The notes under the pieces: model-generated
Databases searched by the model: none
Seen by the model: only the letters and a program-made list of their open reading frames with translations
What the model was told of the DNA's origin: nothing
Source of the DNA: Diphasiastrum complanatum
Taxonomy: Eukaryota; Streptophyta; Lycopodiopsida; Lycopodiales; Lycopodiaceae
Assembly (NCBI GenBank): GCA_029204225.1
Contig: CM055097.1
Span: 71,271,952-71,335,951 of the forward strand
Direction of reading: 5' to 3'
Length of the DNA stretch: 64,000 bases
Shown: piece by piece, positions 23,267-37,765 of the stretch
Numbering within the stretch: the stretch's first letter is position 1
How the letters are laid out: every line of letters begins with the position of its first letter
Position numbers and translations under genes: made by a program

Positions 23267-24163
23267 TATAGAATTTTTCTTTTATACTACTTACATGTCG
23301 ACTTCGGAAATCGAACGATATTTAATGCAAAGCCTTGCATAGATATTATTTTATATTCATGAAAACAACCACTTTCTACTTAGAGGTTTGCTTTAGATTC
23401 GTATTTGAGTCATAAAAAAAATCCATCTCCTACCATAGCCATCTAGTGTACAAACAAGAGCATCTATTGTGGTCACCGAGTCCAAATCGAAATTGATGAA
23501 TACTTTTGTTTTCTTAACTTGTTCCCAAGCCCTAAATTCTAAACCATGAATGCTCAAGCAGCCTTTTGGTGGAATTTTTAAGCAAGTTAGGTAATTAGTT
23601 TATATTGGTCATCCATCGATGTGTGATTGGAATAGCTCATAATCAATGGTTATGAATGTATATCTCTAACAAATTAAATTCGTTAAGAGGCTTGTACTGA
23701 AAGTTGTATTTGAGTTGATTGAAATGGAACGCAACAATTGTGACCCGATGTTGATATCTTCGTAGGTCAGTGAATCATAAGGTGACAGAGAGGGTCGTTT
23801 TTTTTATTCTGTAGCAATGACATTAATGCTTAAGTTTATTTTGTCATTATCATGAAACAATCATAAGTCATTATAGTTTCCTTTTTCAAATAATTTGTTG
23901 GTGGTAAAAATTGTATAGATATAAATTATCTAAAGATTTAGAATAGTCACTAAATGTCTTCAAAAGATTTTCCATGTGCCTTTGGAAGAAACTCTTCTAT
24001 GATATAGCAAATGTTTAAGCTCTTTTTACTAAGAACTTTTTGGACAAGTTAGCTGACCATTTTTTATAATTGATATGTGCACTTGTAAAAGTGTACATAG
24101 ATGACCTAAATTTGTCAATTTACTATGCTTCTATACTAACAATTTGTTTCAAAAAAATCAAAT
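23267..24163. other. AT-rich spacer
   Basis: Sequence between the two MITEs. Nothing recognised. Confidence 0.4.
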
Positions 24164-24457
24164 AAAAAACCGTCGTTCGAAAGAACACTTAGTGAGCTTT
24201 GTACATTTTATTCATGGCAATTTGAAAATCGCAACTTCAAATTTCACTTTTCATATTGCAGTATCGTTTGGGAAAAAGGCGAGTCTCCTATTTTACAATT
24301 TTGAGAGGGAAATTGCCACCTCTTCTTTTGCCATATTATATTTGATCAAAAAGATGGCTCTCTAACAATTGACTTTTTTAACAAATACTAACATTGTGGA
24401 AAGATCTCAAATATGCTACAAAGCTCATTCAGTGTTCTTTCAAACGATGATTTTTTA
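24164..24457. mobile_element. MITE copy 2 (same family)
   Basis: About 294 bp, similar along its whole length to the copy at 22972-23266, with inverted ends AAAAAACCGTCGTTCGAAAG / AAAAAATCATCGTTTGAAAG followed by AACACT..GAGCTTTGTA in both arms. No convincing flanking duplication remains. The arms agree better with each other than in copy 1, so this may be the younger copy. Confidence 0.7.
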
Positions 24458-26140
24458 TTCTATATTATAAAAAGAATGATTTCTTTAACAAGAATAACAT
24501 TTAGACTCACTTGAACAACCTTGTCATTAGCAATCGAAATTAGCTAAACGATATCAACAATTGTCAACTATTTCAGCTTGGACATTATTGCTCACCTCAA
24601 ATGTCTTGAGTGTTCTGAAATTTTTTAGAACCATCAACATCTATTTCTTGTAATTACCAAGTACTTGATTGCATGTCTCTTTTTGGCAATGACACTTCTG
24701 TCCTTAGTAGAGACAAAGTATGCTATTTTATTTCGTTGTTTGCTATTCTATTTTAAAATGCAACTTCTTTTTAGCTACAACACGATGACATATGAAACAC
24801 ATGTGTGATGAGTATAAAATTTACTTCAAAAAGGTAAATTTTCTAGACATTTTCTTTGTTAAGATGTTAGACAAATCATATGCCTTTAATGTCATGAAAT
24901 GAACTCAATATAGTAAGAAACAACAATTCTTTGACTGCATATTTGCATATGTCAGCTTCAAAAAAATATTTGCCTACAATTAGCAAGACATGAAAGCAAA
25001 AACAGAAAGCAATTTGAAATGGCAAGGAACTCACTTATCGATTGTTCTGATGCTTGTCAACACCTTCACATATTTAGCATTTACCACAATGACACAAAGT
25101 ACAAAGGAATTGGTGTTATATCTAGTGAATCATGTAACTCAAGATGTTTGCAAAGAATGGTGGGTATCAATTGTTTCTCAAATCTTATATTAAAAGGTTG
25201 GCATATTCCATATATAAAACTCGGCTTTTCATCAAGGTGTATGTTTTGCTTCAAAAGCATCAGCTCAGTATTCTAGGTTTATATATTACATCAAAGTCAA
25301 AACACTGCGGCTTAGGGATTCTATTACGACACAGCTCTTTGCTCCATTTTGAGTCTATACAGTTCATGCCCTTCATGTAGAGCAATTGAACTAGTGGCTT
25401 ATACACTTTAGTGCCCTTCATGTAGGACAATAATCTATCAATCATCAATTAATCTCTACTATACTTTGAAATTCACGAAAATGATGGAACTATACGAACA
25501 TGTTTCTACGCAACATCTATAATTGATAAGTTAGCTAATCTTTGGAATGACCTAGTTCTGAGGCTTTTGCTTGCTTCGTCATTGGGATTTAGCTACCTCA
25601 GCGTGCACAAACCTAAATGAGGCTTCATAGAAGGCAACATAAATATTTAACATTTGGAATAGTCTCACTGAGAGAAAATACCTAGAAATTTTCGAAAGTC
25701 CACAACTAGATATCGGTTATTTAAAAATAGATGTACTCTCATTTTTTGGCATGTGTGCAAGCTGGCGGTTTTATGGAAGATATGGACAGCGAGAAATTAG
25801 CAGGTGTTTGAGGGGGAGCTCCCTTCCTTATTGACAACGGCTTGTATTAGACTTGCTATGTTTTTTCTACGTACCATATAAGTTGGTCTACCCTACACGG
25901 TATATTAGCTTGGTAGCCTTTGGGCTTTGTCCGTACATATGGACCTTAGACTGACTTCGGCCTTGAAGATGTTTTTTGTACTACATGCACAAGAAAATTG
26001 TGAGATACGTTAAGCTAAAGTTTTACCGCGTCGATGCTCCTTTTCAACAGCCGAATGTGAAGTGCTCCGCTTTTCTTTGTATTAATTATGGAAGCATTTC
26101 GTTAAAGGAATGTTGATGTAAATTTTGGGCGGTTTCAAAA
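24458..26140. other. AT-rich unassigned stretch
   Basis: No domain, LTR or splice structure recognised. Around 26040-26130 there is similarity, inverted, to 45800-45905 (GCTCCGCTTTT..TTAATTATGGAAGCATTTC), a dispersed repeat. Confidence 0.4.
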
Positions 26141-26889
26141 GCATTTACTAAAGGCAAAATGTTCATATGTTCATTTAAATTTAGGGCAGTTCGAGACTAG
26201 AGGTTTCTTTGAAGAGGCTTTATTAAAGCAATTGTCAAAAGGTTTTATCTAGTGACTAGTACTCAAAATGTCAAGGCGGGCAGGCCCCCCCCTGCCCATG
26301 GCCTTGGCCTGCCCCTTCCCGAGACCTTAGTGGTAAAAAAATTGGGTTTCCGGGCAGCTCACGTTGCCCGTCACAGTGTGAGTTGCCCGAAAACCCAATT
26401 TCTTTTAGTATATATAGATTCTCGACCGTGTTCTTTCAAGAATTTTCAAGAGTATTCAATGGATGATGTCAATGAGAACATTCTTAATATGCATCAAAGT
26501 GCAATTCAACACAAAAACAAATCTGCTTCACCATCCCTTCCATCCCCACTTCTCTCTTCTTGCCATCATAGAGAATCAATGTTTGCTTCCCTCACACCGG
26601 CTTTTATGCTTGCATTCCAATTGTCCTTCAACTAGACGTACAAAGAGCTCTTAGACTGTCTTTAACCTGTTTAGCTACCAACCTTTCTGCTATCTCTGCT
26701 TGGCATATTTTTTTGCTCTTTCCCCTTTAGCATTTGTCTCTTCCTCCTAAAGGTGGTGAAGCAAGTCATCAAGAAACTCGTTATAGAATTCGACATTTCA
26801 AGTGAGACAAAACGTTATAGAATTCGACATTTCAAGTGAGGCATTTACTAAAGGCAAAATGTTCATATGTTCATTTAAATTTAGGGCAG
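26141..26889 (+). repeat. 49-bp exact direct repeat
   Basis: The same 49 bases, starting GCATTTACTAAAGG and ending TTTAGGGCAG, occur at 26141-26189 and 26841-26889. A 28-bp unit starting CGTTATAGAATTCG is also repeated in tandem at 26779-26806 and 26813-26840. The 49-mer is part of the dispersed family also seen near 45830. It may mark the ends of an inserted unit of about 700 bp. Confidence 0.6.
26339..26401. repeat. Near-perfect 24-bp hairpin
   Basis: Left arm 26339-26362 starts AAATTGGGTTTCC and ends GCTCAC. Right arm 26378-26401 is its reverse complement with two mismatches. The loop is 15 bases. A TATATATAG box follows at about 26410. The size and pairing would suit a small fold-back element or an inverted-repeat small-RNA source; the sequence cannot decide. 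Confidence 0.6.
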
Positions 26890-27119
26890 AATTCGACACT
26901 TCAAGTTATATGATTGGCAAAATTTACAAGAGGAGCCTTTTTTTCGTTGTAATGCACTTGTGGCAAAACTTGAGTTTATTTCTGTCTCAGACTCTACATC
27001 CATTCCTATTCATAGTCATCTACGTCCCTGGGTTTTGCTTGGGCAAAGCTGTGAATTTTCTCATGTTGCTCTCGCCCTTGCTCCCTCAGTTTCAGTGATG
27101 CCTTCTTCTATTAATATTT

Positions 27120-27800
27120 AGGCACTAGAACCCCTTCATCCACATGCCAGTGATACACTTCCTTTGTTTGTGGAAGATTTTCAGCTTGACTTTGATCTAC
27201 AACTTGCATACGTTTATTTTATTAAAGCTTTCTTCACAGTTCTCGCCTCTCAACTGGCGGGCCTTCAGGAATGGTCTTTGAGCACCTACGTGATTGTTTT
27301 TCTCTAGATGATTCTGCTAGTGTGTTTGATCTTCTTTTCCAGGTGTACTCATGCCTGTGGGTAGATTCCTCCTTCAGTTGCTCATATTTTAGGTGTCGCT
27401 CATTCCAAAAGCGTTTCATGCTCATCTTCTTTCGTTTCAGTTTGGATGTGCTACTCTTGGTGGTTGTGAGACTGTCATTCTTACTTTAAAAGCTATTTTG
27501 GATTTTTATTTAGATAGAGTAAGTTTACAAGTTGATGTTGCTAAATTTGCTTTCAGCTATGTTTCTAGAGTGGCTATTGGCTATTTTTCAAGAACTTTGT
27601 GGTGCTCAGAATGCACTAGTCTTGCTCATTCCTTTTGTGTGTTGCTTGTTTGAAATCTTTGAGCTTGCTGCCTACAAATCTTCCAAGATTATCATCATAA
27701 GGGTTTTGACAACGAGTGAATTTTTTGCAAGTTTTACTCTATCCATAGTTCACCGATCATTTAGCACATGGCGTGTCATGTAATATTAACTGCATTTTGT
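27120..27800 (+). pseudogene. Non-LTR reverse transcriptase relic
   Basis: In shifted frames the plus strand gives LLSFQFGCATLGGCETVIL, then LDRVSLQVDVAKFAFSYVSR and AIFQELCGAQ..LIPFV. This resembles an RT family with P-QFGV..GGCEA and VLQ-DV-NAFN-VSR blocks (the Asp of QVDV being catalytic). From memory that family is common in bryophyte, lycophyte and fern genomes. The active site NAFN is mutated to KFAF and the frame shifts near 27575. Only the fingers and palm start remain. Confidence 0.6.
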
Positions 27801-28182
27801 CTCTAACTACAAGAAGATACTAACTATATACAAAATTTTCAATGGATTTCAATGTAAACAAACACGTCGCTTGTGAGAATCTCAATGTGAGACAACTTTG
27901 AAAAAGACATTGGCTGTCTCCACCCTAAACTACTAATAATCCTCTCGATGTCTCTTGGTTCGTGTCCACTTTCATTTTTTCTTTTTTGTCATGTACTAAA
28001 ATTCTTTTCATTCTCCAATACCATAAAAGGTTGTGACACCATAGCATGAGCCAGTGTATCATGTGAATCATTCACAACCGTTCAACTTTCTCATGTAAAA
28101 TAAATTGTATAGTCTATATGATAATGCATATACCAAACTGTGTAGTCTATATGACAATTCAGGTATCAAGCTATCACTGTCA

Positions 28183-28185
<3 letters not shown>

Positions 28186-28238
<53 letters not shown>
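28186..28238. repeat. (CT)n microsatellite
   Basis: An uninterrupted CT tract of about 53 bp. Open frames reading Ser-Leu or Arg-Glu repeats through it are artefacts. Confidence 0.95.
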
Positions 28239-28242
<4 letters not shown>

Positions 28243-28380
28243 ACGGTTCTCACGATTTCAGTTCTCAAAAAATATAGCAAAAAACTAAATGGAGTCTTCT
28301 TCTCTTCTCGACTATGATCTCTAACATCACTAATGTATCACATAGACGTCAATTTACAAATAGTAAAAAGTTCATGTTCT

Positions 28381-30999
28381 AGACAATAAACAAGGGACAT
28401 GATTGAAATATAAATATAAACAGAAAGGGCTTGTGGGGAATCATAGATTAGCTTGGAGATGCCCTTAAGTAGGTGTTCGAGAAAGCCGACATAGTTTAAG
28501 AATGAAATCGGCATCTTTTTTCTAAAAATTGGCATGGCAAAAATTGTACAGGATTTTTTATGTCATAAATCTTGAGTTTTATAAGCGAAAATCGGCAAGT
28601 AAGAGCAGCTGGTCACTCAATAGAGACGGAAGAATTTGTTTTTGGAGGGAAACCTCACTGCCCTCAAGTCACGCATGAGGTAGCACGTCTGGAAGAAGTT
28701 CTTGGCATCTGGTCAACCTCCCTGGAAAGTGGCTCATATGCGTCGTTCGGCACACCGACTCGCAGTTCCCAACTCAGATTTGCCTCAGAGTTCTGATTAG
28801 AAAGTCCTTGATAGCAGCGGTAGCTGGGAGGCTAAATCAGGTGCGCAACCAGATTGGATGAAGTGGTTATTGCACGCATATTACAATCTGCACTTAATAC
28901 TTCCTATGTTGCAGGTCAATGTGATCTGGGGAGATGTCACGTAGGCTTCACACCTTCACGTCTGCTGGTGCGACCTTCTTAACTCCTTTTATTCCATCAA
29001 AGTTTGTTCTTTGATATGTTGGTTTCATTTCTTCACCTGAATAGGGCACTCTAGTGTTCCCGCAGCATCACAATCTGCTACTTGAGTTTGTAATCTAGAT
29101 CTTTGCCGAGGCACCTAATATAGCAGTCAGTTACGAATAGGGAGCCACTCACTCGTACTGTGTTGGAAGCATTGTAACTGGGGTGAGTTTTCTGATATTT
29201 TTTATTTTGATCGCTTTAAAGACACTCTCAAATGAGACGCAAGGAACTTATCAACACACATGTACCAAGTTTCAAAAATCACTTATTACTTTAGATGCCA
29301 ACAAATATATGTGATAGACCTGGGGGTGTCAGAGTTGATCTATTGGGAATATTTAACCACCACACGAACGAGAGGCCTTACAATTTCGTCAACATATATT
29401 ACATCAAATATAGCTGCTTTTAGCGCTCAAAATTGTTGATGGCCATGGACATTCGAATTCGTTGAAGTAGGAAGGCCATGCAGATATTTTCATTTTACCT
29501 CATTGTTGGACTTAGCTTTCTCAGGTAGCTCCTGATAACATCAAGTGATATTTTATGGAAACTAGTGGAATTAAGTTTGTGACTTAAAGTGTGGCTAGTT
29601 TACAGTCTGGTGTACTGAGTTTCTGTGTGCTTCAAAGAGAATGATCGTTGATAAATTGCACATTTTTGGCTGTTCAGTATTCAAAAACTTGATCTAGTTC
29701 AATGCAACTATAAAAGACTGATATATGGAGTGTTCATGATCATGAATTTAATGCGGGCCGCTGTCTTTATTTATAATTTTGTAGAATGATTGTGGCCGTT
29801 TCTGTTTGTTGCTACAGAAAGGTAAGATGAACTCTGGCAATTTATCAGTAGTTTTTAAAGTTTCCATGTAGACTTTGTCTCCTGGGGCATCTCTTGATGC
29901 GTCTGAATGGAGTTGAGCTAGTTTCTTTAAGAGTAAGCAAAATTGGTTCTTTATGACAAAACAATGCTTTCAGAGGCTGAGTTTGTTCTGAAATAGGCAA
30001 CGAAATTCCTGAAAACATTTGGGAGTGTTTTTGGGATTGATATTGTTGTGATCGTAAAATTCTGTTAAGTTAATTTCAATTGGATATAATTTATTTGTGA
30101 AGTAGGCACGACAAATTTTTGCTGAACTAAGACACAAGAACAATATTATGGCGTTTTTTATGCTAGTTCCCTAATGTTGGGTTTCACTTTTCATTGAGTC
30201 TGCTGAACTTTCATTATTCTCGATACAAAGAGTGAAATAGATCAGCCTTTTGAAATCGATGGGTGACTTGGAAGAGAATATTATTTTCTTAGTTGAGGTT
30301 CAACTCCTCAATCGCCCAATATCAACAATTCCTCTATTTGTTTATAGTCTTGGTCTTTTGTGCATGTATGATTTGAATCAAATGAACAACAATGCGTTCC
30401 TTGTCATTTGTTTGGTAACAAGTAGATGAAATATACTAAGTGTCGCTTGATAGCTCATAAATAATTTGAAATGGTGTTATCATTGGTTTGTAACATTGAC
30501 TTGCATTCTATTAGAAGTACATAATCACAAATCCATCAAAGAGTTGTTTCCATGAGAAATTGCATAATGTCAAAAAAATTGAAAGCAAGTTTGCTGCTAT
30601 TATCGTGTTTGAGGAGCTAGTCACAAAGTGAATGACCAATGTAAGGGTGGTTTCTACTTTGAAGTTCAGCTCTTGAATCGAGGACACTAAGTAGCATTCC
30701 CACCTTTTAAACAAAAACAATGGCAGACTTAGCCCTAGGTGGTAATAATGGGTGCACTTAGATCAAAAATATAAATTTAATTATCCAAATGATTTCTCCA
30801 TGAATATTAGCATGCTTCACTAGCATTGACGACTTATTTTCATAGGATATTCCTCATAAAACCTCATCAAGGTTGGCATGCCTGATATTTGTCTATCTTC
30901 CTCACTAGCAAATGCTCAACTCATTAACAATTTTTTTGATGTTGTATGTCATTGTTTGGTCGAGTAGCATTAAACTCCATACCTCAAGGAGAGGAAAGT
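28381..30999 (+). repeat. Duplicated block, copy A
   Basis: Much of this 2.6 kb recurs at 46311-49110. Within it are fragments that look like old exons: STSLESGSYASF at about 28710-28745, then in another frame LIRKSLIAAVAGRLNQV, a donor/acceptor-like gap, and MGDLEENIIFLVEVQLLNRP at about 30261. The first pieces are frame-shifted here. The block ends where the LTR element at 31000 inserted. It seems to be a decayed duplicate of a host gene or of an unknown element; the protein was not identified. Confidence 0.65.
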
Positions 31000-32056
<1,057 letters not shown>

Positions 32057-32067
32057 CTCTCCCTCGC

Positions 32068-34480
32068 TTCTTATTGGTTGGTATAGCAAGTCATTTAAAG
32101 AGCGCTTCTTGTTGTTCATGAACTCCAGTTGTTTTGTGCTTGTTGGATCTTTGGAGGGGAAGATGGACTTATGGACACTAGTGAACCAAAATTGCTGGGC
32201 CAAGGATGGCCTAACGACGTCGCTCTATAGTACATGTGAGCCACTGGAAGTTGGTCTTCAACTTTGTTTGATGTTAGGGCTTTGTTAGAATAAAAAAAGA
32301 TGGGGGGCACGTGGTTGTCCCATTTGGTGCGCCCATAAAAAATGCTAGGTCCTGGGTGAATTCGGCTGCCGCGCGGACCGTGGGATTAGGGCACCTGAGA
32401 TACATTTTTAAAAATTGGAAGAGAGCCCTTTTGGTTTCTACATCCGTGCCCCATCTGTGTTTCGAATGAATCTTTGGCCAGTTTGGTGTCCTGACCGTGA
32501 TCTTGTTCAATGGTGTTCCACACTTTGCCCATTATAATCGTCGTGTAATGGGGATGAAGTGCGGGTTGATGCGCAGCTTGCAGGGGGTTGGTCACATAGG
32601 CCTAGATGGCCTTCAGATTTATTTCAAAGGTGAGTTACCGCCATTCAGGCTGGGGTGCCAATGCTGGAAGACATGTCAGCTCATTTCCTTTGATGGTCTG
32701 GGCTGAAAATGAAATCTGCCATCCAACGCGTGACGATTCGTAGGGATATTTGACAAGATAGTCGTTGATTTCATCCTCTACTGACTTTAGTTTGCAGAAG
32801 GCGTGACTGGCAAATATCGAGGGGATGGACACTTGTTGTTCCCCCCTGAATTTCCCTTGACTTGTCTTTGCTCCTTGGTTGGTATCTAGGCCCTGGTATC
32901 GTATATTGGCCTCGGCTACGTCTGAACTTTAATCTTGAAATCCCAGCAATGGTGAAATCACTTCTGGCGTGCTCCAAACAGTTTCTCCACGGCAATCACT
33001 CTGTTTTGGCGTACCGTACTTGCAGGTACAGTCAGGGTGCCCTTCGTTTGGAGGCTATAGCCTTTCCTTTGGCCAAAATAGGCTAAAGGAGGTGAAAATA
33101 AGGGCACTTTGAGTTTTTGAACTGTTTCTTCAGTGTGAAGAAACTTCACCCTTCAAAAACTTGGGACCCAACAATTATTTCAGTTTGAAACTTTTTAATG
33201 AAGTTGCAATGCACTTTGCACTTCAGACCCATTCTTGTGAAGTTCAAGTTGAAATCCAACAGATCCAATGGTTATCTAAGATCTGACTGCCTAGATCGTT
33301 TCTTGGCCAGTCAACTTCAACCATTGATCACAATAGTTCCGGATCCAGCGGTCATGATCATCTAGGCGCATCAAGTTCTCTTCTTGAGAACACTACTCCC
33401 TTCCACACGCTACAGGGTTAGTGCAATTGACCGCGCATTCAGCCCCCGACCTCCCTCACGCCATCTCCAACCTTCCTTACATAACCTATGGCTATGGCAG
33501 CCTGACAAACTCCACGCTACCTCTCTTCATAGTCCGCGGCCGCCCACGGCCTCTCCACACGTTCCCAACAGTAGCAGGGCGCCTACTTCTGGCTCTTTAT
33601 AGCTTCAAAAAAGGATTTATATTGAGAGAGAAATGCTTTTTTTTTTCCTACTTGAAACCCTAGCTGTCAAAGAAGAAGATATTTTTGGGCTTTATCTGAT
33701 CTTCTTGAGAATTTCCCTGAGCAGCTACCTATCCCTCTGGAGTCGTCCTACAACAAGCAATCTTCTGCTCCAAACCGCTCTTCAAACGATGTTCGATTGG
33801 ATTCAAACCAATCACAAATGCCAAGCAACCCTCCAGAAGAATTTTTCAGCTTCAATCTTTGCTTGCCCTCTGATTCAGCCGACAATTCTTGCCTCTGAAT
33901 CTTCTTACGATTTCAAGCTATTCCACAAATCTCCACAGACTCGGTTTTGTGCTTCCTAGCCAACAAACCGTCATGAATTCGTAGCTCTCTATTCTTGTTT
34001 AGTGATTATATCCACCAAGAGGCTCTGATACCAAGTTAAGAAAACAGTTTAAACACCCGACCAGATCAATCACCACAGCACAACGTCAAGTGCAACAAGA
34101 CAAGACAACATAATTGCTCTCCACAAACTGTATATTCAACTGATAAGTAAGTACAAAGATAAAGTTGCTTAAAAGCACTCAAAGGGCTCGTAAAAGAAAG
34201 ACGGCCCGATAATTCTAGAACTAAGCACACGTGGTGCTATCGAAATAAGAAAGCACTGTATAAGTCGATCATTGCTAGTTTAACTAATAGGCCCTTTGGG
34301 TGTGGTATTTTTCAATTTTTGTTCAAGTTCCTTGGATAGCTTATCCATCTGGGCCTGGTGGGTTTTGTTCATGGTCTCAAGTTGTTGCAACAATAGCTGT
34401 GTGACAACATCGGAGGAGGTCCCTTCACCTTGGGATCTATGGCTTTTATTAGTAGTGGTGATTCTTGAACATTTTGATTC
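32068..34480. other. Non-coding interior of LTR element
   Basis: No pol or other domain recognised. At 34021-34035 GGCTCTGATACCA, the complement of a tRNA-iMet primer-binding site, is followed by AGTTAAGAAAAC. This suggests the edge of a nested minus-strand LTR of a different element (34036 to about 34290), though its terminal CA is not exact. Confidence 0.45.
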
Positions 34481-35000
34481 TTATTCTTCATCAGAGCCTT
34501 CATCTTCTTCTCGGATGACATCATCCATGGCATCACGTAAAGTAGCATAGGTTTCTGGCAGTCTCAATTCAAGCCTAATGGATTTCGGGAGGCCGACTAT
34601 GAACCATATGAGCACGACCTGACCATGTGCTAGGTGAGCAGGGCATTCGGTTTTAAGATGTTTGAGGCGTTCCATATAATCACATATCTCATCTTGATCT
34701 TACTAAGTAGTAGAAACGGGCTTTCAAGGAATTGATTTGAATCTTTTAACGAATGAATCTTTGAGAGACTCCACTCGTTTCGTTCATGTTGCTCAAGGTT
34801 AAAATACCACTCACGAGCTGCATCAGTGAGAGTCATACTAAAGAGTCTGAGTTTTTCTTCTAGAGTTGTCTCTCCATAGACTTCACATGCTTCCTCATAA
34901 TGGGTTCACCCTTTGGACAATGTTTTCAGCAGGTAATGATGTCTCAAATCTGAGCTAGGCAAACTTAGATGGCAAGATCTGCACCTCTGGGGAATGCAAA
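34481..35000 (-). pseudogene. Gypsy-type gag relic
   Basis: Minus-strand pieces in alternating frames: MTLTDAAREWYFNLEQHE, then ICDYMERLKHLKTECPAHLA in register with the usual gag layout, followed by FIVGLPKSIRLELRLPETY and an acidic end (REEDEGSDEE). These match the Retrotrans_gag region. At least two frame breaks. It lies about 400 bp inside the primer-binding site, where gag belongs. Confidence 0.75.
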
Positions 35001-35355
35001 CCGGTTCTGGGGGTTTTTTCTTAGTAAAATCTTCAAATTTTTTGGTTCAGGTTCGCCCTATGATATATTATAGTTTAATGTCTGTCTTATTTGTGGTTAA
35101 GAGGGCGAACCTAGATGTTGAGGTTTGGGCCTCCAAACACCCCTTGGGAAATGCAAAACTTGTTTGTTAGATTGTTACTATGTTCACCCGGACAGTTCTG
35201 GGAAGACACTTTCACATTAGGTTTTAAAATGGATTGGAAGCTATTTTTTTCTCTGTTTTGTGGGGAGATATTAGTTTAATGATAGGCCCACACATCCATA
35301 TGCAGAAAAAACACACAAATCACAAGCAAAATGTACATAAAAAAATTTACCTCCC

Positions 35356-35369
35356 TGACAACGGCGCCA
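35356..35369 (-). promoter_or_regulatory. Primer-binding site, tRNA-Asp type
   Basis: TGACAACGGCGCCA is complementary to TGGCGCCGTTGTCA, one base from the tRNA-Asp 3' end pattern TGGCGCCGTTGCC widely used by plant gypsy elements. It is separated by one base from the LTR at 35371. Confidence 0.85.
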
Positions 35370-35370
35370 A

Positions 35371-36235
35371 TGTTGTCAAGAAGAGAAGGGGTTCATCCAC
35401 CTTCCAAGTCATTTGTAGACAGGAAGTAGGGCTTGATCCTAGGAGCCTTGGAGATGCAAGCACAACCATAAAAGCAACACTACTTATACTTACAAATAGG
35501 ATAGCATTACACCAAAAGCATAACCAAAATGACTAACATTTAGCTCTATCACTCTCTTTTCTCTCTCTCCAACACACACACACACAACTTTCCCTTTCTC
35601 ACATTCTCTCTCTTCCCTACTAGAGCTCCACGCCCTCCTACTCTCTTTCTACAAGGAGATTAGACATACATGCTAAAAAGGGGCTAAGATAGCAAAAATT
35701 AGAAAGAAATGCATCACACACACAAAGTTATACTAATAATAGCCAAACACCACATATAACACATATGGATCCAAAATAGCAGCACTTAGCTCTTGCATTA
35801 AGGATGGAAATTACATACAAAGGGCTTCCTTATACAGAAGCTTGTGAAGTTTCCTTTCCACATTTACTTATGGGACAATATTTCAAGTTTCAAAATACTA
35901 CGCTAGTTCCTTTTTAGGAAGCTTGACTTTGACTTTTACTTATTTTTTTAAGTCTAAGTTTAAACCTTGAGACTTGCCAAAACTGTTTACTTGCCTACTC
36001 CTAATGACTATGGGCACCACAAGTTGGACTTATACTTGCAGGATGCCAAACTAGGGCCTAATGTAAGTAACTACTGATGGGCTCTTCAAGATGGGCTTAT
36101 AAATGCAAGATGTCATACCATTGATTACAGAAAAATTACTATATACATAGGCTCTTTCCCTGCAAGGCGTTTCTTCCCTCAATTTTCCTGAGCTCCATTG
36201 AAATGTCCCTTAGGCCTTGTATTCCAGCCCCGACA
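35371..36235 (-). repeat. 5' LTR of the AAAGT element
   Basis: 865 bp, TGTTGTCAAG...CCCCGACA. Very similar to 31000-32056 apart from the CT tract. Confidence 0.9.
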
Positions 36236-36539
36236 AAAGTATGCCTTCACCAACATGCTACTCGTTGGAGGACCATCAACATATTTGATGAGCTCGAGAC
36301 ATAGCCATCGTTGCAAACATATTCATAAATTACACTTATGTTCCAATGTATCTCTTAGCAACTCTTGTTAATTTATACACACCATGAAATCGTTTCTATT
36401 ATAAATAGACGTTGATGAATATGCATGTTGATTGATCCTTACCAAGGTGGAAGGACACTAGACTTGTTGACATTGGTCCTTGGGCCACAAATATTTCTTT
36501 TATTTAATTGTTATGCATTTTGGTCAAGGTTGGAACAAA

Positions 36540-37530
36540 CAAAACATTGATAAGTCGAGATGAACCATCGTCGAATCTGTTCCTTTGCCTTCGATCTATA
36601 GAGAGCTAGAATCTCCAAGCAGAATGCCATTGTCATGATGCATCAAAGAAAAATTTAGAAACTACTCTTGTTGTGATGTCATGTGTTGAGTCGCGCCTGC
36701 GTCGAGATACCAGCAGCTAGAATCTAAATGATTGTTCGATTCGGCCATGAACAACTTTTGATTGGATTTGTCTTTTGAAGCATCAGTGACTGTGGTGTGA
36801 GCTTGTTAGTTCTTTGCTGCTAGGATTCTGTAGTCCTTTATATCATGCAATTTCTTCTTGCAATACTTACAAAAGAGCTTGGCATGTTGATGTTTTTTTT
36901 TCCTACTGTGATGAATGCATATCAATTTTGAAGTATTAGTAGCAGCCTTCTTGGAGTGTTGCTTCTTCTTCGAATAGAGTGCGATCTATTTCTCTGTCGT
37001 TATAACATCATTTGACTTCCTTCGAAGTTTCTCTTGGAGAAGAATTGACTAGATTATTGTAAGAAGTAGAAAGGCTTCCTAAGAGTGTCATGATCGCATC
37101 GTTGTCGGCAATTGGAGATCCGATTGCAGCAAGTTGATCAATTAATGATAGAACGTGATTAACGTGGACACTGATTGAAGTCGAATTTGACATCTTGCAT
37201 GAGAAGAATTTCTTACGCATGAATAGACGAGTGGTGACAACATGGGTCTCATACAAACTTATGAGATTATCTCAAGCTTGTTTCGATGTTTTGCAGCTAC
37301 TGACAGTGATATTTGTGAATCCTTGAGATTCATGGATATTAATGCGAGAAATCTGCCATCTTTGGATTTCTACTTGGCTATGAGATCAGCATCTTGAAGT
37401 GATAGGATCGAGGATTCGTCAATCACATCCCATGAATATTTTTCTAACAATATCATCTTGATACGATACTTCCACATGTGGAAGTTGTCACCATTAAATC
37501 GCTTGATGAGTCGAATTCATGAAGACAATT
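36540..37530 (-). pseudogene. Copia gag relic
   Basis: The minus strand starts near 37530 with LIKRFNGDNFHMWKYRIKM. It continues DGRFLALISMNLKDSQ, then MRKKFFSCKMSNSTSISVHV, LIDQLAAIGSPIADNDAIM and LLGSLSTSYNNLV. This is the UBN2-type gag of Ty1/copia, from a different subfamily than the elements at 7748 and 59457. Several stops and a frame shift near 37260. No LTR or pol recognised next to it. Confidence 0.8.
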
Positions 37531-37765
37531 GCTCCATGTATCTGTTAAGAAAATAAATTGGAAAGGTTATAAAGGCGTGAAATTGGTCGATAGATCGAAG
37601 TGTCGCAAGACACTACCGACCTGTCGGTAGGTACTTGTGGGACTTAGTGAAATTAGAGCACCGTATTTAGATCTTCTGTCACAACAGATCCAGGCGATTA
37701 ATCGATTAGTCAATAGGTGTCGAAGACAACCATAGATTTGAAATTCAGGGGCCTCAAGCACAGCC

